DNA of 64,000 nucleotides from positions 124,001-188,000 of the forward strand of contig NZ_FYEB01000009.1 of NCBI RefSeq assembly GCF_900187445.1. Direction: 5' to 3'. The notes beneath the pieces are model-generated. The model was not told the origin of the DNA. It did no database searches and saw only the letters and a program-made list of their open reading frames with translations. Positions 27,268 to 35,298 of the stretch are shown here, in pieces. Both the position numbers and the translations under genes were made by a program. The DNA comes from Pseudomonas sp. Irchel s3b2. Its GTDB lineage: Bacteria; Pseudomonadota; Gammaproteobacteria; Pseudomonadales; Pseudomonadaceae. Numbering within the stretch: position 1 is the first letter of the stretch; every line of letters begins with the position of its first letter.

Positions 27268-27273
27268 GACGAA

Positions 27274-27771
27274 TTACTTACGCAGTTCGACGCGACGGTT
27301 TTGAGCCCAGGACTGCTCGTCGTTGCCGGTAGCAACTGGACGCTCTTCGCCGTAGGAAACCAGTTCCAGCTGAGCTGGGGAAACACCTTGCAGTACCAGG
27401 TAACGCTGAACGGCTTTCGCACGACGCTCGCCCAGTGCCATGTTGTACTCACGAGTACCACGTTCGTCAGTGTTGCCTTCCAGAACAACGCGAGCGCCGT
27501 TTGCTTTCAGGTCTTTGGCGTGAACGTCCAGAGCGCGCATGGCTTCTGGCTTCAGGTCCGAGCTGTCGTATTCGAAGTAGAAGGTGGTGATTGCGCGCAG
27601 AGCAGCTTCTTCGCTCAGGGAACCGTCAACAGCACCAGTGTTAGCGCCGTAACCAGCGTTTGGATCAACAGCGCCTTCACCGGCGTTGTCACCGCCTTTG
27701 GACGAGCAACCTACAGCTACAGCCATGGCCAGAGCCAGCGCAGCAAATTTACCAAACTTCAGCATTTCCAT
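27274..27771 (-). CDS. pal: Peptidoglycan-associated lipoprotein Pal (OprL)
   Basis: A 165-residue outer-membrane lipoprotein. The signal sequence ends in AVAVGCSSKGG with lipid-anchor Cys22. The C-terminal OmpA-like domain has the peptidoglycan-binding stretch EGNTDERGTREYNMALGERR. It binds TolB and the cell wall, holding the outer membrane during constriction. It lies 52 nt after tolB and 6 nt before ybgF. Confidence 0.97.
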   Translation of the reverse strand: MEMLKFGKFAALALAMAVAVGCSSKGGDNAGEGAVDPNAGYGANTGAVDGSLSEEAALRAITTFYFEYDSSDLKPEAMRALDVHAKDLKANGARVVLEGNTDERGTREYNMALGERRAKAVQRYLVLQGVSPAQLELVSYGEERPVATGNDEQSWAQNRRVELRK

Positions 27772-27823
27772 CGTGAAACTCCTAATGAACCCCAGTGTGT
27801 TAAGTACAACGTATAGCGCCGCG

Positions 27824-29125
27824 TCAGTTCAGGTAAGGGGACCAGGACGGTTCTCTGACTTCGCCTTGTGCGGTAGGAAGCGGGAGCCTCACGCGTCCAT
27901 TAATGGACACGAGCATCAAGACTCCCCGGCCCTGCTGGCGGGTGGCGTAGATTACCATGGTGCCGTTGGGCGCAACAGTAGGCGACTCGTCCAGAGTGCT
28001 ATCAGTGAGGATCTTTACACTACCGCGCTGCAAATCCTGGGCCGCCACCTTGAAATTGGTGAAACCTTGCTGACGATGGATCATCACCAGGGTCTTTTCA
28101 TCGGCCGACAGTTTAGGGTTGGCGTTGTAGTTACCGATGAAAGTCACACGCTCCGCGCCACCACCGCTTGCGCTGGTTTTGTAGATCTGTGGCTTGCCGC
28201 CACGGTCGGAGGTGAAGTAAATGGTCGAACCATCTTTACCCCAGAACGGTTCGGTGTTGATGCCTTGACCGTTGGTGACGCGACTGATCTGACGCGAACC
28301 CAGGTTCATCACATAAATGTCCGGGTTGCCGTCTTTCGACAGCACGAACGCCAGGCGCTGACCATCCGGCGACCATGCTGGCGCACCATTCAGGCCTTCG
28401 AAGTTGGTGATCTGCTCACGGCGACCGGTATCGATGTTCTGCATGAAAATACGCGGACGTTTCTGTTCGAACGAAACATAGGCGATGCGCTTGCCGTCTG
28501 GTGCAAAACGCGGCGACAGGATTGGCTCGCGCGATTGCAGCAGGGTCACGGCGCGGGCACCGTCATAGTCCGAACGTTGCAGCGTGTAGCGAGTGTTCTT
28601 CTCGGAGAACCGCTCAGCTGTCACGTACAGCAGACGCGTCGAGAACGCACCTTTGATACCGGTGAGTTTCTCGAACGACTGGTCGGAGATGTAGTGCGCC
28701 ATGTCGCGCAATTGATCGACGCTGCCCGAAACGCTGCCGGTCAGCACTTGCTGCTCGGTGGCGACGTTGAACAATGCGTATTGAACCTGCAGACGACCGC
28801 CCGCCGGAACAATGCTGCCGACCATGACGTACTGGGCACCCAGCGCCTTGAAGTCACGGAAGATGATTTCGCTGGCCTGGCTTGGCTGGCTGATCATGTT
28901 CTGCTTTGGAATCGGCGAGTAGTAACCCGAGTTGCGCAGGTCGTTACCGATAATTTCAGCCATGTCGTCCGGCAGCACGCTGCCGCCCTGGAAGCCAAAC
29001 GGTACTACTGCGATCGGGGTGGCCCGATCACTGCCGCTGGTGACCAGAATGTTTTTCTCATCAGCTACCGCCATCCCTGCCAGGCAGCAGATAACGACTA
29101 GCATTCCTCGAAGAAGGTTTCTCAC
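27824..29125 (-). CDS. tolB: Tol-Pal translocation protein TolB
   Basis: A 433-residue periplasmic beta-propeller protein with signal peptide (GMLVVICCLAGMAVA). The N-terminal domain is followed by repeated propeller blades ending in D-type turns (PRFAPDGKRIAYVS, PAWSPDGQRLAFVL, PFWGKDGSTIYFTS). It shuttles between Pal and TolA. Its ATG overlaps the tolA stop by 4 nt. Confidence 0.97.
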   Translation of the reverse strand: MRNLLRGMLVVICCLAGMAVADEKNILVTSGSDRATPIAVVPFGFQGGSVLPDDMAEIIGNDLRNSGYYSPIPKQNMISQPSQASEIIFRDFKALGAQYVMVGSIVPAGGRLQVQYALFNVATEQQVLTGSVSGSVDQLRDMAHYISDQSFEKLTGIKGAFSTRLLYVTAERFSEKNTRYTLQRSDYDGARAVTLLQSREPILSPRFAPDGKRIAYVSFEQKRPRIFMQNIDTGRREQITNFEGLNGAPAWSPDGQRLAFVLSKDGNPDIYVMNLGSRQISRVTNGQGINTEPFWGKDGSTIYFTSDRGGKPQIYKTSASGGGAERVTFIGNYNANPKLSADEKTLVMIHRQQGFTNFKVAAQDLQRGSVKILTDSTLDESPTVAPNGTMVIYATRQQGRGVLMLVSINGRVRLPLPTAQGEVREPSWSPYLN

Positions 29126-30201
29126 AAGGCTAGATCCTCAGGTGTGAATGTCATCTTGAATGAACGATACGGAGCGAAATCACTCGGCTTCATTCCCTGC
29201 ATTTCTGTCAAACGTCCAATGTTCTTGACCGCCGCTACAGCGGAAGCGTCAAACGGACCATCGCCGCTGGACTTGGCCACGCCAACCGAAGTCACCGTAC
29301 CATCGGGCAACATGCCGATTTGCAACACGACCGTCATGCCTTTGCGTGCCGAAGGTGGACGAGCCCAGCCTTCCGCTGCACGAGCACGAATCAGATCATC
29401 GAAACTGCCGGCGACTTCATCACCCTGCTCATCGGCCAAGGCCTGCTGACGCTGCGGCGTGTCGGAAAGCAAATCTGCCAGGGCCTGGGCCTTTTTGTCT
29501 TCGGCGGATTTACGTGCCGCTTCCTGCGATTTTTTCTTCGCAGCATCGGCAGCAGCTTTCTTCTTCGCGTCTTCGGCGACTTTCTTCTTCGCCTCTTCAG
29601 CTTCAGATTTCTTCTTGGCGTCTTCGGCGGCTTTCTTCTTCGCGTCTTCGACGATCTTTTTCTTAGCTTCTTCAGCGGCCGCTTTCTTGGCCTCTTCTTC
29701 AGCAGCTTTTTTGGCTTCTTCTTCAGATTTCTTCTTGGCTATATCAGCCAATTGTTTCTCTTCGGCCTTCTTGGCTTCGGCGGTCTTCTTCGCTTCATCG
29801 GCTTTCTTGGCTTCATCAGCCTTTTTTGCCTCTTCCGCTTTCTTCGTCTCGTCGGCCTTCTTGGATTCTTCGGCTTTTTGAGCCGCATCTTCCTTCTTTT
29901 GTTCCGCAGCCTTGATCGCTTCCTGTTCGATCTTCTTCTGTTCCATCTGTTCGACTTCGGTCTGGCGCGCAGCGGATTTCTGCGCCTCACCCGCAATCTT
30001 CTGATTAGTCTGGGTGGTCGCCCGACTTTTCGATTTCAGCTGGTACAGGGTCGCCTGGACAATCGGCTTGGCCGGCGGCAATTCCGGTGTGAAGGCGAAA
30101 CTGACGAACAGCATGCCAAACACCAGCACGTGCAAGACAATCGCCCAGACACTAGGCCAGAAGTAGCTTTCCGAGGCGGACGGCTCTCGCATTTGCTGCA
30201 T
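29122..30201 (-). CDS. tolA: Tol-Pal membrane spanner TolA
   Basis: A 359-residue protein. One helix (about 16-36, VWAIVLHVLVFGMLFVSF) anchors it to the inner membrane. Residues 75-240 are a low-complexity Lys/Ala/Glu helix (many KKA, EAKK and ADEAKK repeats) spanning the periplasm. The C-terminal globular domain (TVVLQIGMLPDGTVTSVGVAKSSG) contacts TolB and Pal. The Lys/Ala/Glu stretch creates long open frames on the other strand, which are not genes. It starts at the last base of tolR. Confidence 0.97.
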   Translation of the reverse strand: MQQMREPSASESYFWPSVWAIVLHVLVFGMLFVSFAFTPELPPAKPIVQATLYQLKSKSRATTQTNQKIAGEAQKSAARQTEVEQMEQKKIEQEAIKAAEQKKEDAAQKAEESKKADETKKAEEAKKADEAKKADEAKKTAEAKKAEEKQLADIAKKKSEEEAKKAAEEEAKKAAAEEAKKKIVEDAKKKAAEDAKKKSEAEEAKKKVAEDAKKKAAADAAKKKSQEAARKSAEDKKAQALADLLSDTPQRQQALADEQGDEVAGSFDDLIRARAAEGWARPPSARKGMTVVLQIGMLPDGTVTSVGVAKSSGDGPFDASAVAAVKNIGRLTEMQGMKPSDFAPYRSFKMTFTPEDLAL

Positions 30202-30662
30202 CAGGGTGCCTCGGTAATCAAGCCAACATTACCGACCCCGGCTTTCTGCAACCCACCCATCGCGCCCATGACTGCGCCGTAATCGACGGTCTTGTCGCCG
30301 CGAATGAACACCTGGGTACGCTTGCCGCCTTCAGTACCGGCGCGAACGATCTTGGTCACGGCGTCGGTCATTTGCGGCAAGGTCATGGCCTTGTCCTGCT
30401 GCTTATCGGTGTCGACTTCGCTGCCAAGGTTCCAGTAGTAGGTCTTGTCAGCCTTGATCGAAATGGTCAGGACCTGAGTGTTGTTGTCCTGCGGCAAGGC
30501 TTCGCTGGAAACCTTGGGCAGATCAACTTTCACGCCCTGATTGAGCATCGGAGCGGTCACCATGAAGATGACCAGCAGTACCAGCATCACGTCGATGTAA
30601 GGCACCACGTTCATCTCGGCAACCGGCTTGCGCTTTTTGCGAGCTCGAGCGATTAAAGCCAT
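30201..30662 (-). CDS. tolR: Tol-Pal protein TolR (ExbD family)
   Basis: A 153-residue inner-membrane protein with one helix (VPYIDVMLVLLVIFMVTAP, residues 20-38) carrying the proton-pathway Asp24, then a periplasmic domain. With TolQ it converts proton-motive force into TolA movement. It lies 14 nt after tolQ and shares its final base with the tolA start. Confidence 0.96.
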   Translation of the reverse strand: MALIARARKKRKPVAEMNVVPYIDVMLVLLVIFMVTAPMLNQGVKVDLPKVSSEALPQDNNTQVLTISIKADKTYYWNLGSEVDTDKQQDKAMTLPQMTDAVTKIVRAGTEGGKRTQVFIRGDKTVDYGAVMGAMGGLQKAGVGNVGLITEAP

Positions 30663-30676
30663 TGGAAATTACCTGC

Positions 30677-31372
30677 TTATTCTTCGCTGGTGTGCACTTT
30701 GCGGTGCAGGATCGCCTGGAATTCATCGGCGAAGGTGTAGTAACGGCCCAGCAGGGTTTCGCTGCGGGCAGCAAAACGGTTGTACGCGATAACGGCCGGA
30801 ATGGCGGCGAACAGACCGATCGCAGTAGCAATCAGTGCTTCGGCGATACCCGGGGCCACAGTGGCCAGGGTCGCTTGCTGGGCAGTTGCCAGACCACGGA
30901 AGGAGTTCATGATGCCCCAGACCGTACCGAACAGACCGATGTACGGGCTGACAGAACCGACGGTGGCGAGGAACGGCAGGCTCTGCTCGAGCTTTTCTTC
31001 CTCGCGGGAGATGGCCACGCGCATGGCGCGCGCCACGCCTTCCATGACCGCTTCCGGGTCAACGCCGGACTGCTGACGCAGACGGGAGAACTCCTTGAAA
31101 CCGGCACGGAAGATCTGCTCGACGCCGGAATCCGGATCAGGGTTGCTGCCGGCCTGACGGTAGAGTTTGGACAGGTCGATACCGGACCAGAAGCGCTCTT
31201 CAAAGCTCTCCAGGGCACGTCGACCGGCGCGCAGCAAGTTGCTGCGCTGAAAAATCATGATCCATGAGGTTACCGATGCGGCTACCAGGGTCAGCATTAC
31301 CAGTTGCACCACAATACTGGCATTGCTGACCAGGCTCCACATGGAGGAATGGTCGACGACGTTAGCTTCCAC
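30677..31372 (-). CDS. tolQ: Tol-Pal protein TolQ (ExbB/MotA family)
   Basis: A 231-residue inner-membrane channel subunit with three helices (about 18-38, 135-160 and 170-195). VGSVSPYIGLFGTVWGIM is the conserved ExbB/TolQ pore segment. It overlaps the end of ybgC by 11 nt, so translation is coupled. Confidence 0.97.
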   Translation of the reverse strand: MEANVVDHSSMWSLVSNASIVVQLVMLTLVAASVTSWIMIFQRSNLLRAGRRALESFEERFWSGIDLSKLYRQAGSNPDPDSGVEQIFRAGFKEFSRLRQQSGVDPEAVMEGVARAMRVAISREEEKLEQSLPFLATVGSVSPYIGLFGTVWGIMNSFRGLATAQQATLATVAPGIAEALIATAIGLFAAIPAVIAYNRFAARSETLLGRYYTFADEFQAILHRKVHTSEE

Positions 31373-31829
31373 GCTTTATCTCCTGCGTTGAGTGTGTACC
31401 CGCGCCGCTCACGTCGGCAAAGGCCGCACGTAGAGCTTCGGGAATGGCCCGGGGTTTCAAACTGTTGGTGCGCACACAGGCCACCAGAAACTGCCCTTCG
31501 CAGAGCAGCACATTATCCGTAGCCCGCCTTACCTGCTGCTTGAAGCGCAGGCTGACCCGGTTCAATTCAATGACTTCAGCGCTTACCAGCAGCTCGTCGT
31601 CCAGTCGCGCCGGCGCGTGGTAACGCGCTTCGCTGGAATGCACGACGAACAACAGGTCCTCCCCTGCCAGCGCCGACTGGGCAAAGCCCAGCTCCCGGAG
31701 CCGCTCGGTTCGAGCCCGTTCCATAAACTTGAGGTAATTGACGTAATACACGATGCCGCCCGCATCGGTGTCCTCGTAATAAACGCGACAACGATGTGCG
31801 AACGGCTCAAGCCCGTTTTGCGCGCGCAT
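31362..31829 (-). CDS. ybgC: Acyl-CoA thioesterase YbgC
   Basis: A 155-residue hotdog-fold thioesterase. RVYYEDTDAGGIVYYVNYLKFMERAR has the catalytic Asp and the usual helix. It hydrolyses short or medium acyl-CoA and is classically the first gene of the tol-pal operon, as here. Its link to the Tol system may lie in phospholipid metabolism. Confidence 0.94.
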   Translation of the reverse strand: MRAQNGLEPFAHRCRVYYEDTDAGGIVYYVNYLKFMERARTERLRELGFAQSALAGEDLLFVVHSSEARYHAPARLDDELLVSAEVIELNRVSLRFKQQVRRATDNVLLCEGQFLVACVRTNSLKPRAIPEALRAAFADVSGAGTHSTQEIKRGS

Positions 31830-31956
31830 ACTCTAGTGCTTACTCCTCAGGTTGCCAATCCGGCCAGGCAACTGTTTTTCATTGATTCGCGGCTTTCTGG
31901 CGAAAGTACGGTCCTGGGACAGCACAAACCCCGAATAAATCAGCGCGCAAAGGCTA

Positions 31957-33018
31957 TTAATCGTCCACGGCATCGAGGAACTCGTCTACCACAGGCATCT
32001 CGCCTAATCGTGACGGAATGTTTAAACCAAAGTGCAGGTACGCATGCCGAGTGACCACCCGCCCCCGGGGAGTGCGCATGATGTAGCCCTGCTGGATCAA
32101 ATACGGCTCCAGCACATCTTCAATGGTATGGCGCTCTTCGCTGATGGCGGCCGCCAGGTTATCGACCCCCACCGGCCCACCGTCGAACTTCTCGATCATG
32201 GTCAGCAGCAGGCGTCGGTCCTGATGGTCGAAGCCACGCTCATCGACATCCAGCAGGTTCAGCGCCAGGTCGGCAACCGGTTTGGTGATATGGCCCTTGG
32301 CGCGAACTTCGGCGAAATCACGGACCCGGCGCAGCAAGCGGTTGGCGATTCGTGGCGTGCCACGGGCACGGCGGGCGATTTCGAAGGCACCTTCCGGGTC
32401 CAGTGGCAAACCGAGAATGCTCGCCGAACGGCTGACAATCGTTGCCAGATCGGCGGTGCTGTAGAACTCCAGGCGCTGGACGATCCCGAAACGGTCGCGC
32501 AACGGGTTGGTCAGCATGCCGGCACGGGTGGTTGCACCGACCAGGGTGAACGGCGGCAGATCGAGTTTGATCGAGCGCGCGGCCGGCCCTTCGCCGATCA
32601 TGATGTCGAGCTGAAAGTCTTCCATGGCCGGGTACAGCACTTCTTCGACGATCGGCGACAACCGATGGATCTCGTCGATGAACAGCACGTCATGGGGTTC
32701 AAGGTTGGTCAGCAGCGCAGCCAAGTCGCCCGGACGCTCGAGGACCGGCCCCGAGGTGCTTTTGATCGACACGCCCATTTCCTGGGCAATGATGTTGGCC
32801 AGAGTGGTTTTACCCAGACCCGGGGGGCCAAAAATCAGGGTGTGATCCAGGGATTCATTGCGCCCTCGCGCAGCCTGGATGAACAACTCCATTTGCTCGC
32901 GAACGGCCGGCTGGCCAATGTATTCGGCCAGGCTGACGGGACGAATCGCCCGGTCCTGGACTTCCTCGCGGTCACGGGGACCACCCGTGGCGGCGATCAG
33001 ACGATCAGCTTCAATCAC
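31957..33018 (-). CDS. ruvB: Holliday junction branch-migration helicase RuvB
   Basis: A 353-residue AAA+ ATPase with Walker A GPPGLGKTTLANII near residue 65, Walker B LFIDEIHRL, and the C-terminal winged helix ending in TPRGRVVTRHAY. It forms hexamers that drive branch migration with RuvA. Its start directly follows the ruvA stop. Confidence 0.97.
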   Translation of the reverse strand: MIEADRLIAATGGPRDREEVQDRAIRPVSLAEYIGQPAVREQMELFIQAARGRNESLDHTLIFGPPGLGKTTLANIIAQEMGVSIKSTSGPVLERPGDLAALLTNLEPHDVLFIDEIHRLSPIVEEVLYPAMEDFQLDIMIGEGPAARSIKLDLPPFTLVGATTRAGMLTNPLRDRFGIVQRLEFYSTADLATIVSRSASILGLPLDPEGAFEIARRARGTPRIANRLLRRVRDFAEVRAKGHITKPVADLALNLLDVDERGFDHQDRRLLLTMIEKFDGGPVGVDNLAAAISEERHTIEDVLEPYLIQQGYIMRTPRGRVVTRHAYLHFGLNIPSRLGEMPVVDEFLDAVDD

Positions 33019-33633
33019 TTAGATCATTCCCTTAAGGGCACGACGAATCATGTCTTCACTGCTCAAACCTTTCTCCTTGATCGCAGAAATCGCCTTGCTG
33101 GCCTCTTGCGGTTTGTAGCCCAGGGAAATCAGCGCGCTGACCGCGTCATTTTCGGCGGTGGCGACCGGAGGCGCATCTGGCCCACCCGGCTGGTTTGGCA
33201 CCAACGCGAACATCGCCGGCACGGTTTCCCACGCCTTGAAGCGGTCCTTGAGTTCCACCAGCAAACGCTCGGCCGTCTTTTTGCCCACGCCCGGCACCTT
33301 GGTCAGCGCCGAAGTGTCCTGGGACTGCACGCAACGAACCAGCTCGTCGACCTCCAGGCTCGACATCAAGGCCAGCGCCAGTTTCGGCCCCACACCATTG
33401 AGACGGATCAATTCGCGAAAAAAGTCTCGCTCGCGCTTGCCAAAGAAGCCATAGAGTAACTGCGCGTCTTCGCGTACGACCAAATGGGTGTGCAAGGTCA
33501 GCGGTTCACCGACCGACGGCAAGCGATAAAGCGTGGTCATGGGCACTTCCAGCTCATAACCCAGACCATTTACATCCAGAATCAGGTGCGGCGGCTGTTT
33601 CTCAGCCAAAGTGCCGCGCAAGCGTCCAATCAC
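33019..33633 (-). CDS. ruvA: Holliday junction DNA-binding protein RuvA
   Basis: A 204-residue tetramer subunit. MIGRLRGTLAEKQPPHLILDVNGLGYEL is the OB-fold start; two helix-hairpin-helix motifs follow (LIRLNGVGPKLALALMS and LTKVPGVGKKTAERLLVEL), and the C-terminal domain III contacts RuvB. It is 115 nt after ruvC, with a strong hairpin in the gap. Confidence 0.97.
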   Translation of the reverse strand: MIGRLRGTLAEKQPPHLILDVNGLGYELEVPMTTLYRLPSVGEPLTLHTHLVVREDAQLLYGFFGKRERDFFRELIRLNGVGPKLALALMSSLEVDELVRCVQSQDTSALTKVPGVGKKTAERLLVELKDRFKAWETVPAMFALVPNQPGGPDAPPVATAENDAVSALISLGYKPQEASKAISAIKEKGLSSEDMIRRALKGMI

Positions 33634-33684
33634 GTTTCAGATCCTTGAGCCCTGGCCAGATCAGTGCTGGCGACTGACAGAACA

Positions 33685-33719
33685 AGGGTTTTGCGCCGAC
33701 AACACAGGCGCAAAACCCT
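33685..33719. other. Strong 13-bp stem-loop between ruvC and ruvA
   Basis: AGGGTTTTGCGCC and GGCGCAAAACCCT form a perfect inverted repeat around a 9-nt loop. Neither side has a T-run, so it is probably not a plain terminator. It could be an mRNA processing or stabilising element between two genes of one operon. Confidence 0.7.
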
Positions 33720-33748
33720 CATTCCATAAAAAATGATTGCTGATGCTA

Positions 33749-34273
33749 TCAGAGACGCAGGCGCCCGCCACGACTGCGTGCCGTGCCCAGACCATGAGGC
33801 AACAGGCTGGAACGGGTGTGAGCGTGGCAAATCGCGATGGCCAGAGCATCCGAAGCATCGATTTGCGGCTTGCTGGTCAATTTCAGCATGTGCATGACCA
33901 TCATTTGAACTTGTTCTTTGTTCGCCCCGCCGGTGCCGGTCACCGCCTGTTTGACTTGGGTTGCGGTGTATTCAGCGATTTCCAGGCTTTCCTCGGCACC
34001 GGCCACGATGGCTGCGCCGCGGGCCTGACCGAGTTTGAGGGCGGAATCGGCATTGCGGGCCATGAAGACTTTTTCGATGCCCATGGTCACCGGGCCGTAG
34101 GTCTGGATCACTTCACGCACGCCGCGATAGACGATTTGCAGGCGCTCATGCAGCTCGCCGGAGCCGGTGCGAATGCAGCCCGACGCCACGTACACGCAGC
34201 CACGCCCGGTATCACGTACCACGCCATAACCGGTGATACGCGAACCGGGGTCGATTCCAAGAATTAAAGTCAT
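33749..34273 (-). CDS. ruvC: Holliday junction resolvase RuvC
   Basis: A 174-residue nuclease. TLILGIDPGSRITGYGVV gives the first catalytic Asp and GIEKVFMARNADSALKLGQARGA the Glu region. DASDALAIAICH near the end holds the last acidic residues. It cuts Holliday junctions delivered by RuvAB. First of the ruvC-ruvA-ruvB group. Confidence 0.97.
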   Translation of the reverse strand: MTLILGIDPGSRITGYGVVRDTGRGCVYVASGCIRTGSGELHERLQIVYRGVREVIQTYGPVTMGIEKVFMARNADSALKLGQARGAAIVAGAEESLEIAEYTATQVKQAVTGTGGANKEQVQMMVMHMLKLTSKPQIDASDALAIAICHAHTRSSLLPHGLGTARSRGGRLRL

Positions 34274-34312
34274 AACGCCTGCAGAAAGAGATCGCGGTGG
34301 CTTGAGGATAAC

Positions 34313-34394
34313 TGTGTAGGAGCTGCCGAAGGCTGCGATCTTGTAAATAAAAAGCCAAAATCAAAAGATCGCAGGCTTCGCCAGCTCCTACAGG
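34313..34394. repeat. Palindromic repeat family D (TGTAGGAGCTGCCGAAGG type)
   Basis: Facing units with a partial third copy (GTGAAGGCTGCGATCTTTAT) at 34400-34419. It lies between yebC and ruvC. The unit differs from families A-C in its centre (CTGCCGAAGGCTGCGATC). Confidence 0.75.
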
Positions 34395-34427
34395 GGCCAG
34401 GTGAAGGCTGCGATCTTTATCAATGCA

Positions 34428-35174
34428 TCAACCGAGCTGTGCGGCCACCGACTCTGGAATGTCGGCGTTGGAATACACGTTTTGCACGTCATCCAGGTCT
34501 TCAAGCATGTCGATCAGCTTCAGAACCTTCTCGGCGCCTTCCAGGTCCAGTTCGGCACTGGTGGTCGGCAGCATGACAATTTCCGCATCATCGCCCTTGA
34601 AGCCGGCAGCCTCCAAAGCGTTGCGCACGGAATAGAAGCCGGCGAACGAGGTGAACACGTCGATCGAGCCGTCTTCGTGGGTTACTACGTCATCGGCGTC
34701 GGCCTCCATGGCCGCTTCCATCAATGCATCTTCATCAACGCCAGGCGCGAAGGAAATCTGCCCCTTGCGTTCGAACAGATAAGCCACCGAACCGTCGGTG
34801 CCTAGGTTGCCGCCGCACTTGCTGAACGCATGGCGAACAGCGGCTGCGGTGCGGTTACGGTTGTCGGTCATGCATTCGACCATCACCGCCACACCGCCCG
34901 GGCCGTAACCTTCGTAGGTCAGTTCGACCATGTCGTCGGTATCGGCAGCACCGGCGCCGCGAGCAACCGCGCGGTCGATGATGTCGCGGCTCATGTTCGC
35001 ACCCAGCGCTTTATCCAGCGCCAGACGCAAACGCGGGTTGGAGCCCGGATCACCGCCCCCCTGACGAGCAGCAACCGTCAGTTCACGAATCCACTTGGTG
35101 AAAATCTTGCCCTTCTTGGCATCCTGACGTTCTTTGCGGTGCTTGATGTTCGCCCACTTGGAATGACCCGCCAT
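34428..35174 (-). CDS. yebC: YebC/PmpR-family transcription regulator
   Basis: A 248-residue protein starting MAGHSKWANIKHRKERQD at 35174, the universal family start; residues further upstream are not conserved. In P. aeruginosa the same neighbour (PmpR) represses quorum-sensing gene pqsR, and other YebC proteins help ribosomes at proline stretches. The local order aspS-yebC-ruvC matches P. aeruginosa. Confidence 0.95.
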   Translation of the reverse strand: MAGHSKWANIKHRKERQDAKKGKIFTKWIRELTVAARQGGGDPGSNPRLRLALDKALGANMSRDIIDRAVARGAGAADTDDMVELTYEGYGPGGVAVMVECMTDNRNRTAAAVRHAFSKCGGNLGTDGSVAYLFERKGQISFAPGVDEDALMEAAMEADADDVVTHEDGSIDVFTSFAGFYSVRNALEAAGFKGDDAEIVMLPTTSAELDLEGAEKVLKLIDMLEDLDDVQNVYSNADIPESVAAQLG

Positions 35175-35298
35175 AACTCGCTCCGAATTATCTTTGAAAC
35201 ATTGCCCGCCACGCCATGATGCGCCAGCCAGCAAAAAAAAATCTCGACCCTATCTATAAAGAAGGGGCGCATCCGAAGATGCGCCCACAAGGTCAGCC

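Noticed and set aside
29320..30282. Phe/Leu-rich open frame antisense to tolA, looking like a membrane protein
   Set aside because: It is the reverse reading of the Lys/Ala/Glu repeats of TolA, which forces Phe, Leu and Ser codons.
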